Below are positions 1-8,810 of a stretch of 41,520 nucleotides of DNA, piece after piece. The translations under genes and the position numbers were made by a program. Numbering within the stretch: position 1 is the first letter of the stretch; the number at the start of each line of letters is the position of its first letter. The notes below the pieces were generated by a model, which ran no database searches, had not been told where the DNA came from, and saw only the letters and a list, made by a program, of their open reading frames with translations. The DNA comes from XYA12-FULL-58-9 sp001798605 (GTDB lineage: Bacteria; Myxococcota; XYA12-FULL-58-9). The DNA lies in the NCBI GenBank assembly GCA_036736205.1, contig DAINMX010000029.1:1-41520 (forward strand), in the 5' to 3' direction.

Positions 1-490
1 CTAGCGGCGCGGCGTCCAAGGTCGCCGACATGACCACCGCGCGCAGGTCCGGCCGAGGCCCGCACTGCAGGCGCCGCACCAAGGCAAGACCGATATCGGT
101 GGCGAGATGACGTTCATGGACCTCGTCAAACACCACGACACCGACGTCGAGGAGCAACGGGTCGCTCAGCATTCGGCGCAGAAGCAAGGCCTCGGTCACA
201 ATCTCGAGACGAGTCTTGGGACCAACAACTTTCTCAAACCGAACCCGATATCCGACTGTTTGGCCCAATGGCTCTTCGAGTTGCTGTGCAATGAAGCGGG
301 CTGCGAGGCGCGCCGCCAATCGTCGCGGCTGCAACACCAGTATCTTTTTGTCGAACCCGGAAGCCTCCAACAACGCGAGTGGTACCCGTGTGGTCTTGCC
401 GGCGCCAGGCGGCGCCTCGAGGACAACTGTTCTGTGTTGCCGCAAAGCGGAAATGACTTGGGGCAAAAGCGGGTCGATGGGCAGAGTCAT
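1..490 (-). CDS. hrpB: ATP-dependent helicase HrpB, N-terminal part (runs off the left edge)
   Basis: I translated this by hand from the minus strand. The reading frame is open from an ATG at 490 to the window edge (163 codons). A TGA lies in frame two codons upstream, so this ATG is the first possible one. The product starts MTLPIDPLLPQV and carries a Walker A motif (EAPPGAGKTT, about residues 30-39), a QPRRLAAR motif Ia, a DEVHERH motif II and an SATLD motif III. This is the layout of the HrpB branch of DEAH-type helicases, which are normally about 800 residues, so about four fifths of the gene is missing here. The family's cellular role is poorly defined in most bacteria. The gene diverges from the aro/trp operon. 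Family assignment is firm; HrpB rather than HrpA rests on the short N-terminus and the DEVHERH motif. Confidence 0.88.
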   Translation of the reverse strand, partial: MTLPIDPLLPQVISALRQHRTVVLEAPPGAGKTTRVPLALLEASGFDKKILVLQPRRLAARLAARFIAQQLEEPLGQTVGYRVRFEKVVGPKTRLEIVTEALLLRRMLSDPLLLDVGVVVFDEVHERHLATDIGLALVRRLQCGPRPDLRAVVMSATLDAAPL

Positions 491-590
491 TGCTCACCGA
501 AGATGAATGGCTGAATCGAAGCAACGAAGGTCGACGGGATGTCGCGGTTGCCGGGCCAGCAATCAAGCCGGCATCCAAGACCACCCCTAC

Positions 591-809
591 TCAATGGACA
601 GGTTGGCCTTCAAAGCCAAGGGCACGAGCTGCTGGATGACGAAACTCCAACAGCTTGAGGGCTTCAAAGATCTCGTCCTCGAGTTGTTTGAGCATCGCGC
701 CGGGATTCTCCGCCCGACCCAATGCCACCATGGCTCGTGCCAACACCCTACGAGCATGCTGGGGCGACTCAATGCCGCTATGCGTTTCTGTGTTCAACAT
801 GGTTTCCAT
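591..809 (-). CDS. Small hypothetical protein (72 aa)
   Basis: This minus-strand frame encodes 72 residues rich in Ala, Leu and Glu, with a helical-looking core (KQLEDEIFEALKLLEF). I do not recognise the family. It has no signal peptide or membrane segment. Two start codons are possible: the ATG at 809 follows a GGGTAG stretch, and a second ATG lies three codons further in. It ends 100 bp upstream of hrpB on the same strand, so the two could be co-transcribed. The amino acid composition looks like real protein, and the opposite-strand frame through it is much less natural. It could still be a chance ORF. Confidence 0.5.
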   Translation of the reverse strand: METMLNTETHSGIESPQHARRVLARAMVALGRAENPGAMLKQLEDEIFEALKLLEFRHPAARALGFEGQPVH

Positions 810-1132
810 CTACCCTATTTTCTTTCGGTCCCGCTGCAGAAATGCGAGCAACGAGCCTCAGACACATACATTCTCGTCTCCAGAAGCGAATTGTTGCCTC
901 CGATCGGCGACAAAATGCGTGCTCAGGAGCCCCTCACGTACGTGCAAACTAGGCAAAGATCCTTGTGAGAAGAGGATTCACGCACCTTGTCCGCTCATGT
1001 CGAAGTACCAGCGCACGAGGTTTACACCGACCAGTATGAGTTTTGGGATGGGGACATGGGCGGGATGCCGCTATGAATCAACGGCACACGCAATCGAAAA
1101 GCGTGACGGCGGCAAAGACCGAGGAGGGCTCA

Positions 1133-1161
1133 TTGGAAACTCGGGACATTTCGGCTATCCT
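1133..1161 (+). promoter_or_regulatory. Candidate sigma-70 promoter of the aro/trp operon
   Basis: TTGGAA (1133-1138) and TATCCT (1156-1161) are separated by exactly 17 bp, each matching the consensus at 4 of 6 positions. Initiation would be near 1168, giving a leader of about 48 nt before aroF. The rest of the 810-1215 stretch shows no convincing gene. In particular I found no short ORF with tandem Trp codons that would mark a classical trp leader peptide. This is by-eye matching only. Confidence 0.35.
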
Positions 1162-1182
1162 GCCCTTTCATTTCAACTGAGC

Positions 1183-1198
1183 CCACCTGCCGAGGTGG
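1183..1198 (+). promoter_or_regulatory. Small hairpin in the aroF leader
   Basis: CCACCT and AGGTGG can form a 6-bp stem around a GCCG loop. The hairpin ends a few bases before the GAGAAG ribosome binding site of aroF, where it could affect translation initiation of the operon's first gene. There is no U-tract, so it does not look like an intrinsic terminator. Whether it is functional is unknown. Confidence 0.25.
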
Positions 1199-1215
1199 CG
1201 TCGAGAAGCTACAAA

Positions 1216-2229
1216 ATGATCATCGTTCTCAAGCCAACCGCGACCCCAGAAGACGCCGACCAGATTCTTCGCCAGATTGAAGCGCTCGGCCTCAAGCCCC
1301 TGCACCTTCCCGGCACAGAGAGGGTCGTTCTCGGAGCCCTTGGAGATGAGCGCATCCTCGGCAAGCTGCATCTCGAAGCCCACCCGGCCGTCGAGAGCCT
1401 CAAACCCATCCTCGCGCCATACAAATTGGTCAGCCGCTCAATGCACCCCCACGACACCGTGGTCAACATCGGCGATGTGCCCATCGGCGGCGATCGGTTT
1501 GTCGTCATTGCCGGCCCCTGTGCTGTCGAAAGTCTGGAGCAAATGCAGGACACTGCAATTGCCGTAAAAAATGCCGGCGCTGCGTGCCTGCGGGGCGGTG
1601 CCTACAAACCACGCACCAGTCCCTACAGCTTTCAGGGCCTAGGACTCGCCGGTTTGAAGATCCTCCGAGATCTGTCGAAGTCCATGAACATGCCAGTCAT
1701 CACCGAGGCGGTCGAGGTTGGCGACCTCGAGATCGTGGAGGAGCACGCCTCCGCCATCCAAATCGGTGCCCGCAACATGCAGAACTTCCGCCTGCTGAAA
1801 TCCCTCGGCAAGTGCAGAAAGCCCATCCTCCTCAAACGCGGCATGGCGTCCACGATTGACGATCTGCTCTTGGCGGCCGAGTACATCGTCTCCGAAGGAA
1901 ACCCCAACGTCGTTCTGTGCGAGCGAGGCATCAGAACCTTCGAGACTGCCACTCGCAGCACTCTGGATCTGAGTGTCGTCCCCTACATCAAACAGCGCAG
2001 TCATCTGCCTATCATCGTCGATCCTTCCCATGGCACGGGGATTCGCGATTTGGTCGAGCCCATGACCTTGGCCGCTGCCGCCTGCGGCGCTGATGGCGTC
2101 ATCATCGAGGTCCACCGCAATCCCGCCGAAGCTCTCTCAGATGGACCGCAGTCCCTGTACCCCGAACAATTCGCACGCCTCATGCAGAAACTGCGCCCGT
2201 TCGTCGAGGCCGCGGGACGCACACTGTGA
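1216..2229 (+). CDS. aroF: 3-deoxy-7-phosphoheptulonate (DAHP) synthase, class I-beta with N-terminal regulatory domain
   Basis: It condenses phosphoenolpyruvate and erythrose-4-phosphate to DAHP, the first step of the shikimate pathway. The 337-residue product has a ferredoxin-like N-terminal domain (about 1-70, MIIVLKP start) followed by a KDO8P/DAHP-synthase TIM barrel. Visible motifs are GPCAVES (100-106) and KPRTSPYSFQG (131-141). This is the architecture of the Thermotoga and Bacillus I-beta enzymes, where the N-terminal domain mediates feedback control by aromatic amino acids. The effector here cannot be read from the sequence. The frame is open far upstream, but homology begins at MIIVLKP. 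The ATG at 1216 has GAGAAG just upstream, so I take it as the start. The stop overlaps the trpE start by 4 bp. It is the first gene of the operon. Confidence 0.95.
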   Translation: MIIVLKPTATPEDADQILRQIEALGLKPLHLPGTERVVLGALGDERILGKLHLEAHPAVESLKPILAPYKLVSRSMHPHDTVVNIGDVPIGGDRFVVIAGPCAVESLEQMQDTAIAVKNAGAACLRGGAYKPRTSPYSFQGLGLAGLKILRDLSKSMNMPVITEAVEVGDLEIVEEHASAIQIGARNMQNFRLLKSLGKCRKPILLKRGMASTIDDLLLAAEYIVSEGNPNVVLCERGIRTFETATRSTLDLSVVPYIKQRSHLPIIVDPSHGTGIRDLVEPMTLAAAACGADGVIIEVHRNPAEALSDGPQSLYPEQFARLMQKLRPFVEAAGRTL

Positions 2230-3818
2230 ATCCGGCGGACCTGGTGCCTGGCGAGGTTCTACCGCTCACCCGCCGACTCTCTGGTTGCCCGGATCCCATC
2301 GCGCTGTTCGATGCCGTGTGCGACGGCGGTCGAAAACCCAACACCGTTCTTCTCGAGTCGGCGGAGATCGGTGAACGCGGCGAGCAGAGCATCCTCGTGG
2401 TGCAGAGCGCAGTCCGCCTCGAGTGTCGCGGCAATGAGGTTGTGTTTCGTTCCCTCTCACCTGCCGGTCACGACGTTCTGCCCTGGCTGGCAAGCAGACT
2501 GGACGGGATGGCAGAGACGAGCACGGCCTCAGAGAGTCTGTTGGCTCGGTTCCCCGGCGTCCCTACCCACACCAACGTCGACGACCGCATTACTGCACCG
2601 TCAGCCGTTGATGCCATTCGCACTCTCGCTACAGGATGGCATTTCGCTTCGCGACCTGCGACCACTTCCCTGCTCGTGGCCGGTGCCTTTGCCTACGACT
2701 TATTGGAACAGTTCGAGACGCTACCGCCTGCAAAGACCGACCCGCTTGATTTTCCAGATTTTGTCTTCTGGTTGCCGCAAGTCACGATCATTCTCAATCA
2801 CAAGCAGAAGAACACCCTCATCCTCAGTAACGTGTTCGGTGGTGCCCACGCGCAGACGTCATACTCGGACGCTGCCGTCGCCATCGAACAACTGGCCACA
2901 GTTTGTACCGACATTGCAGCGCAGCCGACTGTGACGCTGCCCGAGTTGTCTCGGTCCGAAGGCACAGCTCAAGTCGACATGAGCGATGTCGAGTATGCCC
3001 AGGCCGTTCGCAGCCTCAAGGAAAGAGTCGTCGCTGGCGATGTTTTTCAGATTGTGCCCTCACGCACCTTCAGTGCGCCCTGCGCCGATCCCCTGGCTGC
3101 CTATGCTCGCCTGCGTGCCCAGAACCCCAGTCCCTATATGTTCTATCTTAAAGATAGCGGGTTCACCCTCTTCGGTGCGTCCCCTGAGACCTGTGTGCGC
3201 GTCACAGGGCGGCCGCAACAGGTTGAAATCACCCCCATTGCTGGCACCCGTGGACGCGGCAAGAAGAAGGACGGCAGCATCGACCTCGATCTCGACGGGC
3301 GCCTCGAAGCGGAGCTGCGTCTGGACAAGAAGGAGCTCGCTGAGCACATGATGCTCGTGGACCTCGCACGCAACGACGTCGCCCGCGTATGCGTTCCCGG
3401 CTCTCGTCACGTCCCCAATCTTCTTTCCATCGCACGATACTCTGAGGTGATGCATCTGGTGTCGCGGGTCGTCGGCGAGCTTCGACCGGGGTTCGATGCG
3501 TTGCATGCCTACATCGCCTCCATGAACATGGGGACATTGGTCGGCGCGCCCAAGATCAAGGCAGCCCAGATCCTCCGCGAAACTGAGCGCGGAAAACGGG
3601 GGCCATACGGTGGAGCAGTGGGATACATCACCGCCGACGGCGACATGGACACTGCCATCGTCATTCGCTCCACTTTGGTCAAAGACGATATCGCCTACGT
3701 GCGTGCTGGCGCTGGCGTCGTCTACGACTCCGAACCGATGTCAGAGGCCATCGAGACCCGCCGCAAGGCTCGCGCTGTCCTGTCCGCTCTCGGACACAAC
3801 TTGGAGGTCTCGCCGTGA
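2226..3818 (+). CDS. trpE: Anthranilate synthase component I
   Basis: The enzyme makes anthranilate from chorismate with ammonia supplied by TrpG, the first committed step to tryptophan. The 530-residue protein is full length for the enteric-type TrpE. It carries the LLES motif (about 42-45) that forms part of the tryptophan feedback site in characterised enzymes. It also has the chorismate-binding core: DVFQIVPSRTF, GASPETC, PIAGTRGRG, DLARNDVARVC, MNMGTLVGAPK and YGGAVGY. Similarity to the E. coli protein is visible along the whole length, including PSPYMF and MHLVSRVVGELR. It starts with GTG in a GTGA overlap with the aroF stop and ends in a GTGA overlap with trpG. With aroF directly upstream, both flux-controlling enzymes are made at the head of the transcript. 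Confidence 0.96.
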   Translation: MNPADLVPGEVLPLTRRLSGCPDPIALFDAVCDGGRKPNTVLLESAEIGERGEQSILVVQSAVRLECRGNEVVFRSLSPAGHDVLPWLASRLDGMAETSTASESLLARFPGVPTHTNVDDRITAPSAVDAIRTLATGWHFASRPATTSLLVAGAFAYDLLEQFETLPPAKTDPLDFPDFVFWLPQVTIILNHKQKNTLILSNVFGGAHAQTSYSDAAVAIEQLATVCTDIAAQPTVTLPELSRSEGTAQVDMSDVEYAQAVRSLKERVVAGDVFQIVPSRTFSAPCADPLAAYARLRAQNPSPYMFYLKDSGFTLFGASPETCVRVTGRPQQVEITPIAGTRGRGKKKDGSIDLDLDGRLEAELRLDKKELAEHMMLVDLARNDVARVCVPGSRHVPNLLSIARYSEVMHLVSRVVGELRPGFDALHAYIASMNMGTLVGAPKIKAAQILRETERGKRGPYGGAVGYITADGDMDTAIVIRSTLVKDDIAYVRAGAGVVYDSEPMSEAIETRRKARAVLSALGHNLEVSP

Positions 3819-4426
3819 CGAAGCCTCTCAACGTCCTGTTCGTCGACAACTTCGACTCTTTCACTTTCAATCTCGTCGATGAGCTGGCCAAGCGCCATTG
3901 TGGTGTAGATGTCTGGCGCAATGACCAAACAGCGTCACGCCTCCTCGAAATCGCCCTCGCCATGCCCGCACCCCGACTCATCGTCCTTTCGCCGGGACCC
4001 GGAGTTCCGGCATCTGCAGGTGCCTGCATCGATTTGGTGAAGCTTGCCCTCGGTAAAGTTCCGCTGTTTGGCGTCTGCCTCGGTCATCAGGCGATCATTG
4101 AAGCGCTCGGGGGCACTGTCGGATCCGCCGGCGAAATTGTCCACGGCAAAGCGGATCTCATTGAGCACGATGGTACCGGCATTTTTTCGACGCTGCCGTC
4201 GCCCATGACGGTGGGCCGATACCACTCTCTCGCGGGATTTCAGATCCCACAAGAACTGAGAGTCACTGCCCGCTGCAGAGACATCGTCATGGCCGTACAA
4301 CATCGCGACCACATGACGGCCGGTGTCCAATTCCATCCCGAGTCGATCTTGACTCCCCTTGGGGGTCGGCTCATCGAAAACCTGATGACCTGGGCATGCG
4401 AGCCCACACCTGCAGAAGTGGCGTGA
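3815..4426 (+). CDS. trpG: Anthranilate synthase component II, glutamine amidotransferase
   Basis: TrpG hydrolyses glutamine and passes ammonia to TrpE. The 203-residue product is a class I glutamine amidotransferase. It has VDNFDSFTFNLVD at the N-terminus, the LSPGPGVP loop, the nucleophile elbow GVCLGHQ (Cys88) and the His174/Glu176 pair in FHPES. It is free-standing, not fused to TrpD as in E. coli. The GTG start overlaps the trpE stop (GTGA) and its TGA shares one base with the trpD ATG (TGATG), so translation is probably coupled on both sides. A para-aminobenzoate role (PabA) cannot be excluded, because many bacteria share one subunit, but the location argues for tryptophan synthesis. 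Confidence 0.95.
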   Translation: MTKPLNVLFVDNFDSFTFNLVDELAKRHCGVDVWRNDQTASRLLEIALAMPAPRLIVLSPGPGVPASAGACIDLVKLALGKVPLFGVCLGHQAIIEALGGTVGSAGEIVHGKADLIEHDGTGIFSTLPSPMTVGRYHSLAGFQIPQELRVTARCRDIVMAVQHRDHMTAGVQFHPESILTPLGGRLIENLMTWACEPTPAEVA

Positions 4427-5439
4427 TGCACGAAATCTTGGAGAAAGTCTATGCCGGCCACAACCTCTCGGAGACAGAGAGTGAACAGGTTTTCGCCAGT
4501 GTTCTTGCGGGAGAGCTCGACAACATCGAGATCGCTGCATTGCTCACCGCCATGAAGACCAAAGGCGAAGTTCCAGAAGAGATCGCCGGAGCAGCCCGAG
4601 CCCTTCGAGGTGCTGCCGCAACTTTTCCACAAGTGGACTTTGGTTTTGCCGATTCGTGCGGCACAGGAGGCGATGGTGCCCACACCGTAAATATCTCCAC
4701 AGCCGCGGCCATTTTGGCAGCCGAAGCAGGCGTACCGGTGGCCAAACACGGCAACCGTTCGATTTCTTCGAAGTGCGGATCCGCCGATGTGCTCGAAGCT
4801 GTCGGCGTCAACCTCGCGGCCTCACCTGAGGCGTCGTTGCGATGCCTCAAAGAGGTTGGCATCTGCTTTTTGTTTGCGCCGCATTACCATCCAGGCATGC
4901 GGCACGCCATGCCGGTACGACGAACCCTCAAGACCCGAACCATTTTCAACATACTCGGCCCCCTCGCCAATCCGGCGCGTCCTCACTGGCAAGTGGTAGG
5001 AGTCTATGACCCTGCCCTATGTCGCTCAGTCGCAGAGACACTGAGAATGCTGGGGTGTAAGGCTGCTCTGGTGGTACATGGCTCAGGCCTCGATGAAGTC
5101 GCTTTGCACGGGCCCACCGTGGGAGCGTTGTGGCGAGACGGAGCTCTCACCGATATCGAGATTCACCCGGAGGACGCGGGGCTCGATTGCGCTCCCCTCG
5201 ATGCCCTCAAGGGTGGCGATGCAAACGACAACGCCGCATGGCTTCGCGACTTGTTGGGCGGCAAAGGCAGCGATGCCCACAACGCCGCCGTCGCAATAAA
5301 CACCGGAGCGCTCCTGTGGACCTGTGGCAAAGCGGCCAATCTGCATGACGGCACCCTTCTAGCCCAAGACGTCTTACGCTCCGGTGCCGCCCTCATCAGA
5401 ATGCAACGCTGGGTGGAGCTGTCCCATGGCACTGGCTGA
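4426..5439 (+). CDS. trpD: Anthranilate phosphoribosyltransferase
   Basis: It transfers phosphoribose from PRPP to anthranilate. The 337-residue protein has the PRPP-binding loop CGTGGDG (78-84), the KHGNRSISSKCGSADVLE segment from residue 107, and an MRHAMPVRRTLKTRTIFNILGPLANP anthranilate-site region, all typical of TrpD. I chose the ATG at 4426 because it gives the conserved N-terminus (MHEILEKVYAG) and a TGATG junction with trpG. An in-frame start 30 bp upstream would add residues unlike the family. The 3' end overlaps the trpCF start by 14 bp. Confidence 0.95.
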   Translation: MHEILEKVYAGHNLSETESEQVFASVLAGELDNIEIAALLTAMKTKGEVPEEIAGAARALRGAAATFPQVDFGFADSCGTGGDGAHTVNISTAAAILAAEAGVPVAKHGNRSISSKCGSADVLEAVGVNLAASPEASLRCLKEVGICFLFAPHYHPGMRHAMPVRRTLKTRTIFNILGPLANPARPHWQVVGVYDPALCRSVAETLRMLGCKAALVVHGSGLDEVALHGPTVGALWRDGALTDIEIHPEDAGLDCAPLDALKGGDANDNAAWLRDLLGGKGSDAHNAAVAINTGALLWTCGKAANLHDGTLLAQDVLRSGAALIRMQRWVELSHGTG

Positions 5440-6808
5440 GATCATCGCGCGAAAGCGGGTCGACGTCGCCAGCCGCATGGAACAAACACCCCTTGAAGCG
5501 TTTCATGCGGAGCTGTTGCCCTCGGACCGCAGCTTCACGTCGGCGCTACGTCAAACAACAGTGACCTACATCCTCGAATGTAAAAAGGCATCGCCAACTG
5601 CGGGGTTGTTGCGACCGGATTTCGATGTTGCAGCCATCGCCCGGGAATACGCCGACACCGCCGCCGCCATCTCGGTATTGACCGATGAGCCCTACTTTCA
5701 AGGAAGTCATGAGTTTCTCCGCTCAGCCAGAGCGGTCGTGGACTTACCAATCCTCTGCAAAGACTTTGTCGTCGATCCTTATCAAGTCTTTGAAGCACGG
5801 CACTTTGGCGCTGACGCCATACTCTTGATGCTCTCGGTTCTCGATGATGCCACCTACAACGATTGTTTTGCCGCCGCCCAGTCCCTCGATATCGACGTTC
5901 TCACTGAGGTACACGACTCTGACGAGTTGGATCGGGCACTCGACCTCAACGCTCCCATCATTGGCATCAACAATCGAAACCTCAACACCTTGGAAGTGGA
6001 CATCTCGACCACCGAGAGGTTGGCACCGATGGTGCCGGCGGACCGCATCGTCATTTGTGAGTCGGGCATGCACCATCATCAACAGATCCGCCATCTGCGG
6101 CAGCATGTGGACGGTTTCCTCGTCGGATCGGCGATGATGTCGCAACCGAGGCCTGCGATCGCGAGTCGTGAGCTCATCTATGGCCGCGTCAAGGTATGCG
6201 GCCTGACAAAGAGCGATGACGCGGTGGCCGCTTGGCGATCTGGAGCTTCCTTCGGCGGTTTGATCTTTGCAGAAGAGTCTCCCCGATTCATAACTCCCCA
6301 ATGTGCCGCGGGAGTCTGTGCTGCGGCTCCCCTCAAGTGGGTCGGAGTATTCGTCAACTCCTCCCTCGAACATGTGGTGGAAACAGCCAATGAGCTCAGT
6401 CTTTTCGCCGTGCAGCTTCATGGCGAAGAGGACCAGACCTATATCGAGTCTCTTAGGCGCGCACTCGCCAACGCCGAAATCTGGAAGGCCTGCAGTGTGA
6501 GCAACGCACTTCCGCGCCTGGTTGACAGCGGCGCAGACCGGCTGGTTCTTGATGCCCTATGCCCAGTGCGCCGTGGCGGCACCGGTACCGCCTTTGATTG
6601 GTCGTTGCTCGATGGCTTTGCCGAGCGCGACAAGTTGATCGTGGCCGGGGGATTGAAACCCGAGAATGTTGCAAAGGCTGACGCTATCGGCGTCTGGGGA
6701 CTCGATGTGAGCTCCGGGGTGGAGTCGCGCCCCGGTAGCAAGGATGAAACACGACTGCGTAGCTTTTTTGCAGAGCTTCGTGGTCACAACCAACGTGGTG
6801 ACAGGTGA
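5426..6808 (+). CDS. trpCF: Bifunctional indole-3-glycerol-phosphate synthase / phosphoribosylanthranilate isomerase
   Basis: The 460-residue protein fuses TrpC and TrpF, as in E. coli and related gammaproteobacteria. The N-terminal part (about 1-250) is the indole-glycerol-phosphate synthase barrel, with ILECKKASPTAGLLR (about 49-63), LCKDFVVDPYQ and GINNRNL. The C-terminal part begins near residue 254 with RVKVCGLT, where Cys258 is the expected isomerase catalytic cysteine. It ends with the phosphate-binding GGTGTAFDW and the VAGGLKPENV and GLDVSSGVE segments. Both halves look intact. The ATG at 5426 lies inside the end of trpD; an in-frame extension of 14 codons has no family resemblance. 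The stop overlaps the trpB GTG (GTGA). Confidence 0.95.
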   Translation: MALAEIIARKRVDVASRMEQTPLEAFHAELLPSDRSFTSALRQTTVTYILECKKASPTAGLLRPDFDVAAIAREYADTAAAISVLTDEPYFQGSHEFLRSARAVVDLPILCKDFVVDPYQVFEARHFGADAILLMLSVLDDATYNDCFAAAQSLDIDVLTEVHDSDELDRALDLNAPIIGINNRNLNTLEVDISTTERLAPMVPADRIVICESGMHHHQQIRHLRQHVDGFLVGSAMMSQPRPAIASRELIYGRVKVCGLTKSDDAVAAWRSGASFGGLIFAEESPRFITPQCAAGVCAAAPLKWVGVFVNSSLEHVVETANELSLFAVQLHGEEDQTYIESLRRALANAEIWKACSVSNALPRLVDSGADRLVLDALCPVRRGGTGTAFDWSLLDGFAERDKLIVAGGLKPENVAKADAIGVWGLDVSSGVESRPGSKDETRLRSFFAELRGHNQRGDR

Positions 6809-7989
6809 AGGTCAATACTCGATTCGGTGAGTTTGGTGGCTCCTTCGTACCAGAGATCCTCTATCCCGCCCTCGAACAGTTGGAGGAAGGCTTTCTTGCA
6901 GCAAGGGAGGACGCAGCATTTCAAAAAGAGCTCGATGAGCTCCTGCACACCTATGCTGGAAGACCGACGCCTTTGTACCGTTGTCGAAATCTCTGCGCCG
7001 AGACCAAAGCCCGCATCTACCTCAAACGCGAGGATTTGCTGCATGGGGGTGCCCACAAGACCAACCAGGTGCTCGGCCAAGGACTGCTCACCAAGCGGCT
7101 CGGCAAAAAGCGCATCATCGCTGAAACCGGTGCTGGGCAACATGGCGTCGCCACCGCTCTCGCCGGTGCCCTGTTTGGCCTCGAGACTCGGATCTACATG
7201 GGAGAGCGGGACGTCGAACGCCAAGCACTCAACGTCTTTCGCATGGAGCTGATGGGCGCAGAAGTGGTCCCTGTCGCCCATGGCTCACGCACCCTCAAAG
7301 ACGCAGTCAACGAAACTCTGCGGGAGTGGACTTCGAGTTACGACACCACCCATTACATGCTCGGAAGTGTGGTGGGCCCCCACCCCTTTCCATTGATGGT
7401 TCGCGAGTTTCAGCGGGTGATCGGTCGCGAGGCCAAGGAACAAATCCTCGAAGCAGAAGGCAGACTTCCCGATGCGGTCATCGCCTGCGTTGGCGGCGGC
7501 TCCAATGCCATCGGCATCTTTTCCGACTTTGTGGAGCACGAGAAGACTGCGCTTGTCGGCGTTGAAGCCGCCGGTCGCGGCTTGCACACCCAAGAGCACG
7601 GTGCCACCATTCACACGGGAGAAGTCGGCATCCTGCACGGATCCCGATCATTTTTGCTTCAAGACGCCGATGGCCAGATCGCCGAAACCCACTCGATCGC
7701 AGCAGGTCTCGACTATCCGGGCGTCGGGCCGGAGCATGCCCACTTGCAGACGACCGGAAGAGCAACCTACGTCGGTGCGACCGATACAGAGGCCCTAGCA
7801 GCTTTTCAAGAATTGGCGCTCAAGGAAGGCATCATTCCCGCCCTGGAGTCAGCACACGCCATTGCTCACGCCATCAAGCGGGCGCAAGAAGCCACCGAAC
7901 CAGAGGTGTTGGTGATTTGCCTGTCTGGACGTGGTGACAAAGACATGTCTGAGGTACGCCGCATTCTCCGAGGCGAGGAGGAGATCTGA
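6805..7989 (+). CDS. trpB: Tryptophan synthase beta chain
   Basis: The beta subunit joins indole to serine in a PLP-dependent reaction. The 394-residue product is the standard TrpB1 form that pairs with TrpA. It has RPTPLYRC, KREDLLHGGAHKTN with the PLP lysine at Lys85, AETGAGQHG with the catalytic Glu near 107, VGGGSNAIG for the PLP phosphate, and LSGRGDKDM near the C-terminus. It starts with GTG in a GTGA overlap with trpCF and ends in TGATG with trpA. The adjacent, coupled trpA fits an alpha2-beta2 complex with indole channelling. Confidence 0.96.
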   Translation: MKVNTRFGEFGGSFVPEILYPALEQLEEGFLAAREDAAFQKELDELLHTYAGRPTPLYRCRNLCAETKARIYLKREDLLHGGAHKTNQVLGQGLLTKRLGKKRIIAETGAGQHGVATALAGALFGLETRIYMGERDVERQALNVFRMELMGAEVVPVAHGSRTLKDAVNETLREWTSSYDTTHYMLGSVVGPHPFPLMVREFQRVIGREAKEQILEAEGRLPDAVIACVGGGSNAIGIFSDFVEHEKTALVGVEAAGRGLHTQEHGATIHTGEVGILHGSRSFLLQDADGQIAETHSIAAGLDYPGVGPEHAHLQTTGRATYVGATDTEALAAFQELALKEGIIPALESAHAIAHAIKRAQEATEPEVLVICLSGRGDKDMSEVRRILRGEEEI

Positions 7990-8801
7990 TGAGTCGCTAT
8001 GACACGATGTTCGCCCGCCTCGACCAAGAGAGGTGTGGTGCCTTTGTCCCCTTTGTTACCTTGGGCGATCCCAATCTCGAGCAGTCGCTCGCGCTCTTGC
8101 GCATGCTCGTCGCGTCTGGAGCCGATGCGCTGGAAGTGGGGATCCCGTTTTCTGATCCGGTGGCCGATGGCCCCGTGATTCAAGCCGCGTCCCAACGAGC
8201 CCTGGCGCAGGGCGTTCGCCCGAAGGACTGCTGGAATCTGTTGGCCCAGATCCGCAAAGAAAATGCGGACATCCCCATGGGTTTGTTGGTCTATGCCAAC
8301 CTCGTCGTTCGGGACGGTATTGATCTGTTTTACCAACGCGCCGCCGACGCAGGTGCTGACTCCGTACTGGTCGCCGACGTCCCAAGCGCCGAGGCTGCCC
8401 CCTTTGCCAAGAGCGCTCGCGCGCACGGCATTTGTCCCGTCCTCATCGGCACCCCCAATGCAAACAAGGATCGCCTGCGACAAATCGCCCAGCTTTGCGA
8501 CGGTTATGTTTACGTCGTTACCCGCGCTGGCGTCACGGGCGTCGACCAAGAGGTGCACCTGCCACCTGAGCATCTCCTCGCAGTCCTCAAAGAGGTGGGC
8601 GCACCGCCGGCAATGTTAGGCTTTGGCATATCCAGTCCCAAGCAGGTTCGCGCAGCACTCAAATGCGGTGCCGCCGGTGCCATCAGCGGATCCGCCGTGG
8701 TGCGTCACATAGAAGAGAACCTCGATGCTCCCGGTGTCATGTTGCACGAAATCGGCGACTTCGTTCGCAAGATGAAGGCCGCCACATCACTCGAATCCTG
8801 A
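7989..8801 (+). CDS. trpA: Tryptophan synthase alpha chain
   Basis: The alpha subunit cleaves indole-3-glycerol phosphate to indole and glyceraldehyde-3-phosphate. The 270-residue TIM-barrel protein carries FVTLGDPN, the catalytic Glu49 in LEVGIPFSDP and Asp60 in ADGP. It also has the GLLVYANLV strand, VTRAGVTG and the FGISSPKQV phosphate-site segment. Length and motifs match TrpA. The start shares one base with the trpB stop. It is followed by a 9-bp gap before aroB, the only intergenic gap in the whole operon, and that gap holds a GAGGGT ribosome binding site. Confidence 0.95.
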   Translation: MSRYDTMFARLDQERCGAFVPFVTLGDPNLEQSLALLRMLVASGADALEVGIPFSDPVADGPVIQAASQRALAQGVRPKDCWNLLAQIRKENADIPMGLLVYANLVVRDGIDLFYQRAADAGADSVLVADVPSAEAAPFAKSARAHGICPVLIGTPNANKDRLRQIAQLCDGYVYVVTRAGVTGVDQEVHLPPEHLLAVLKEVGAPPAMLGFGISSPKQVRAALKCGAAGAISGSAVVRHIEENLDAPGVMLHEIGDFVRKMKAATSLES

Positions 8802-8810
8802 GGGTACCAA

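Noticed and set aside
1021..1110. Possible trp leader peptide (MSFGMGTWAGCRYES...)
   Set aside because: It contains a single Trp codon, is in frame with aroF without a stop, and shows no paired terminator/antiterminator structure.
655..1215. In-frame extension of aroF by nearly 190 codons upstream
   Set aside because: The extension has no family resemblance, runs antisense to the small gene at 591-809, and the conserved protein begins exactly at MIIVLKP.
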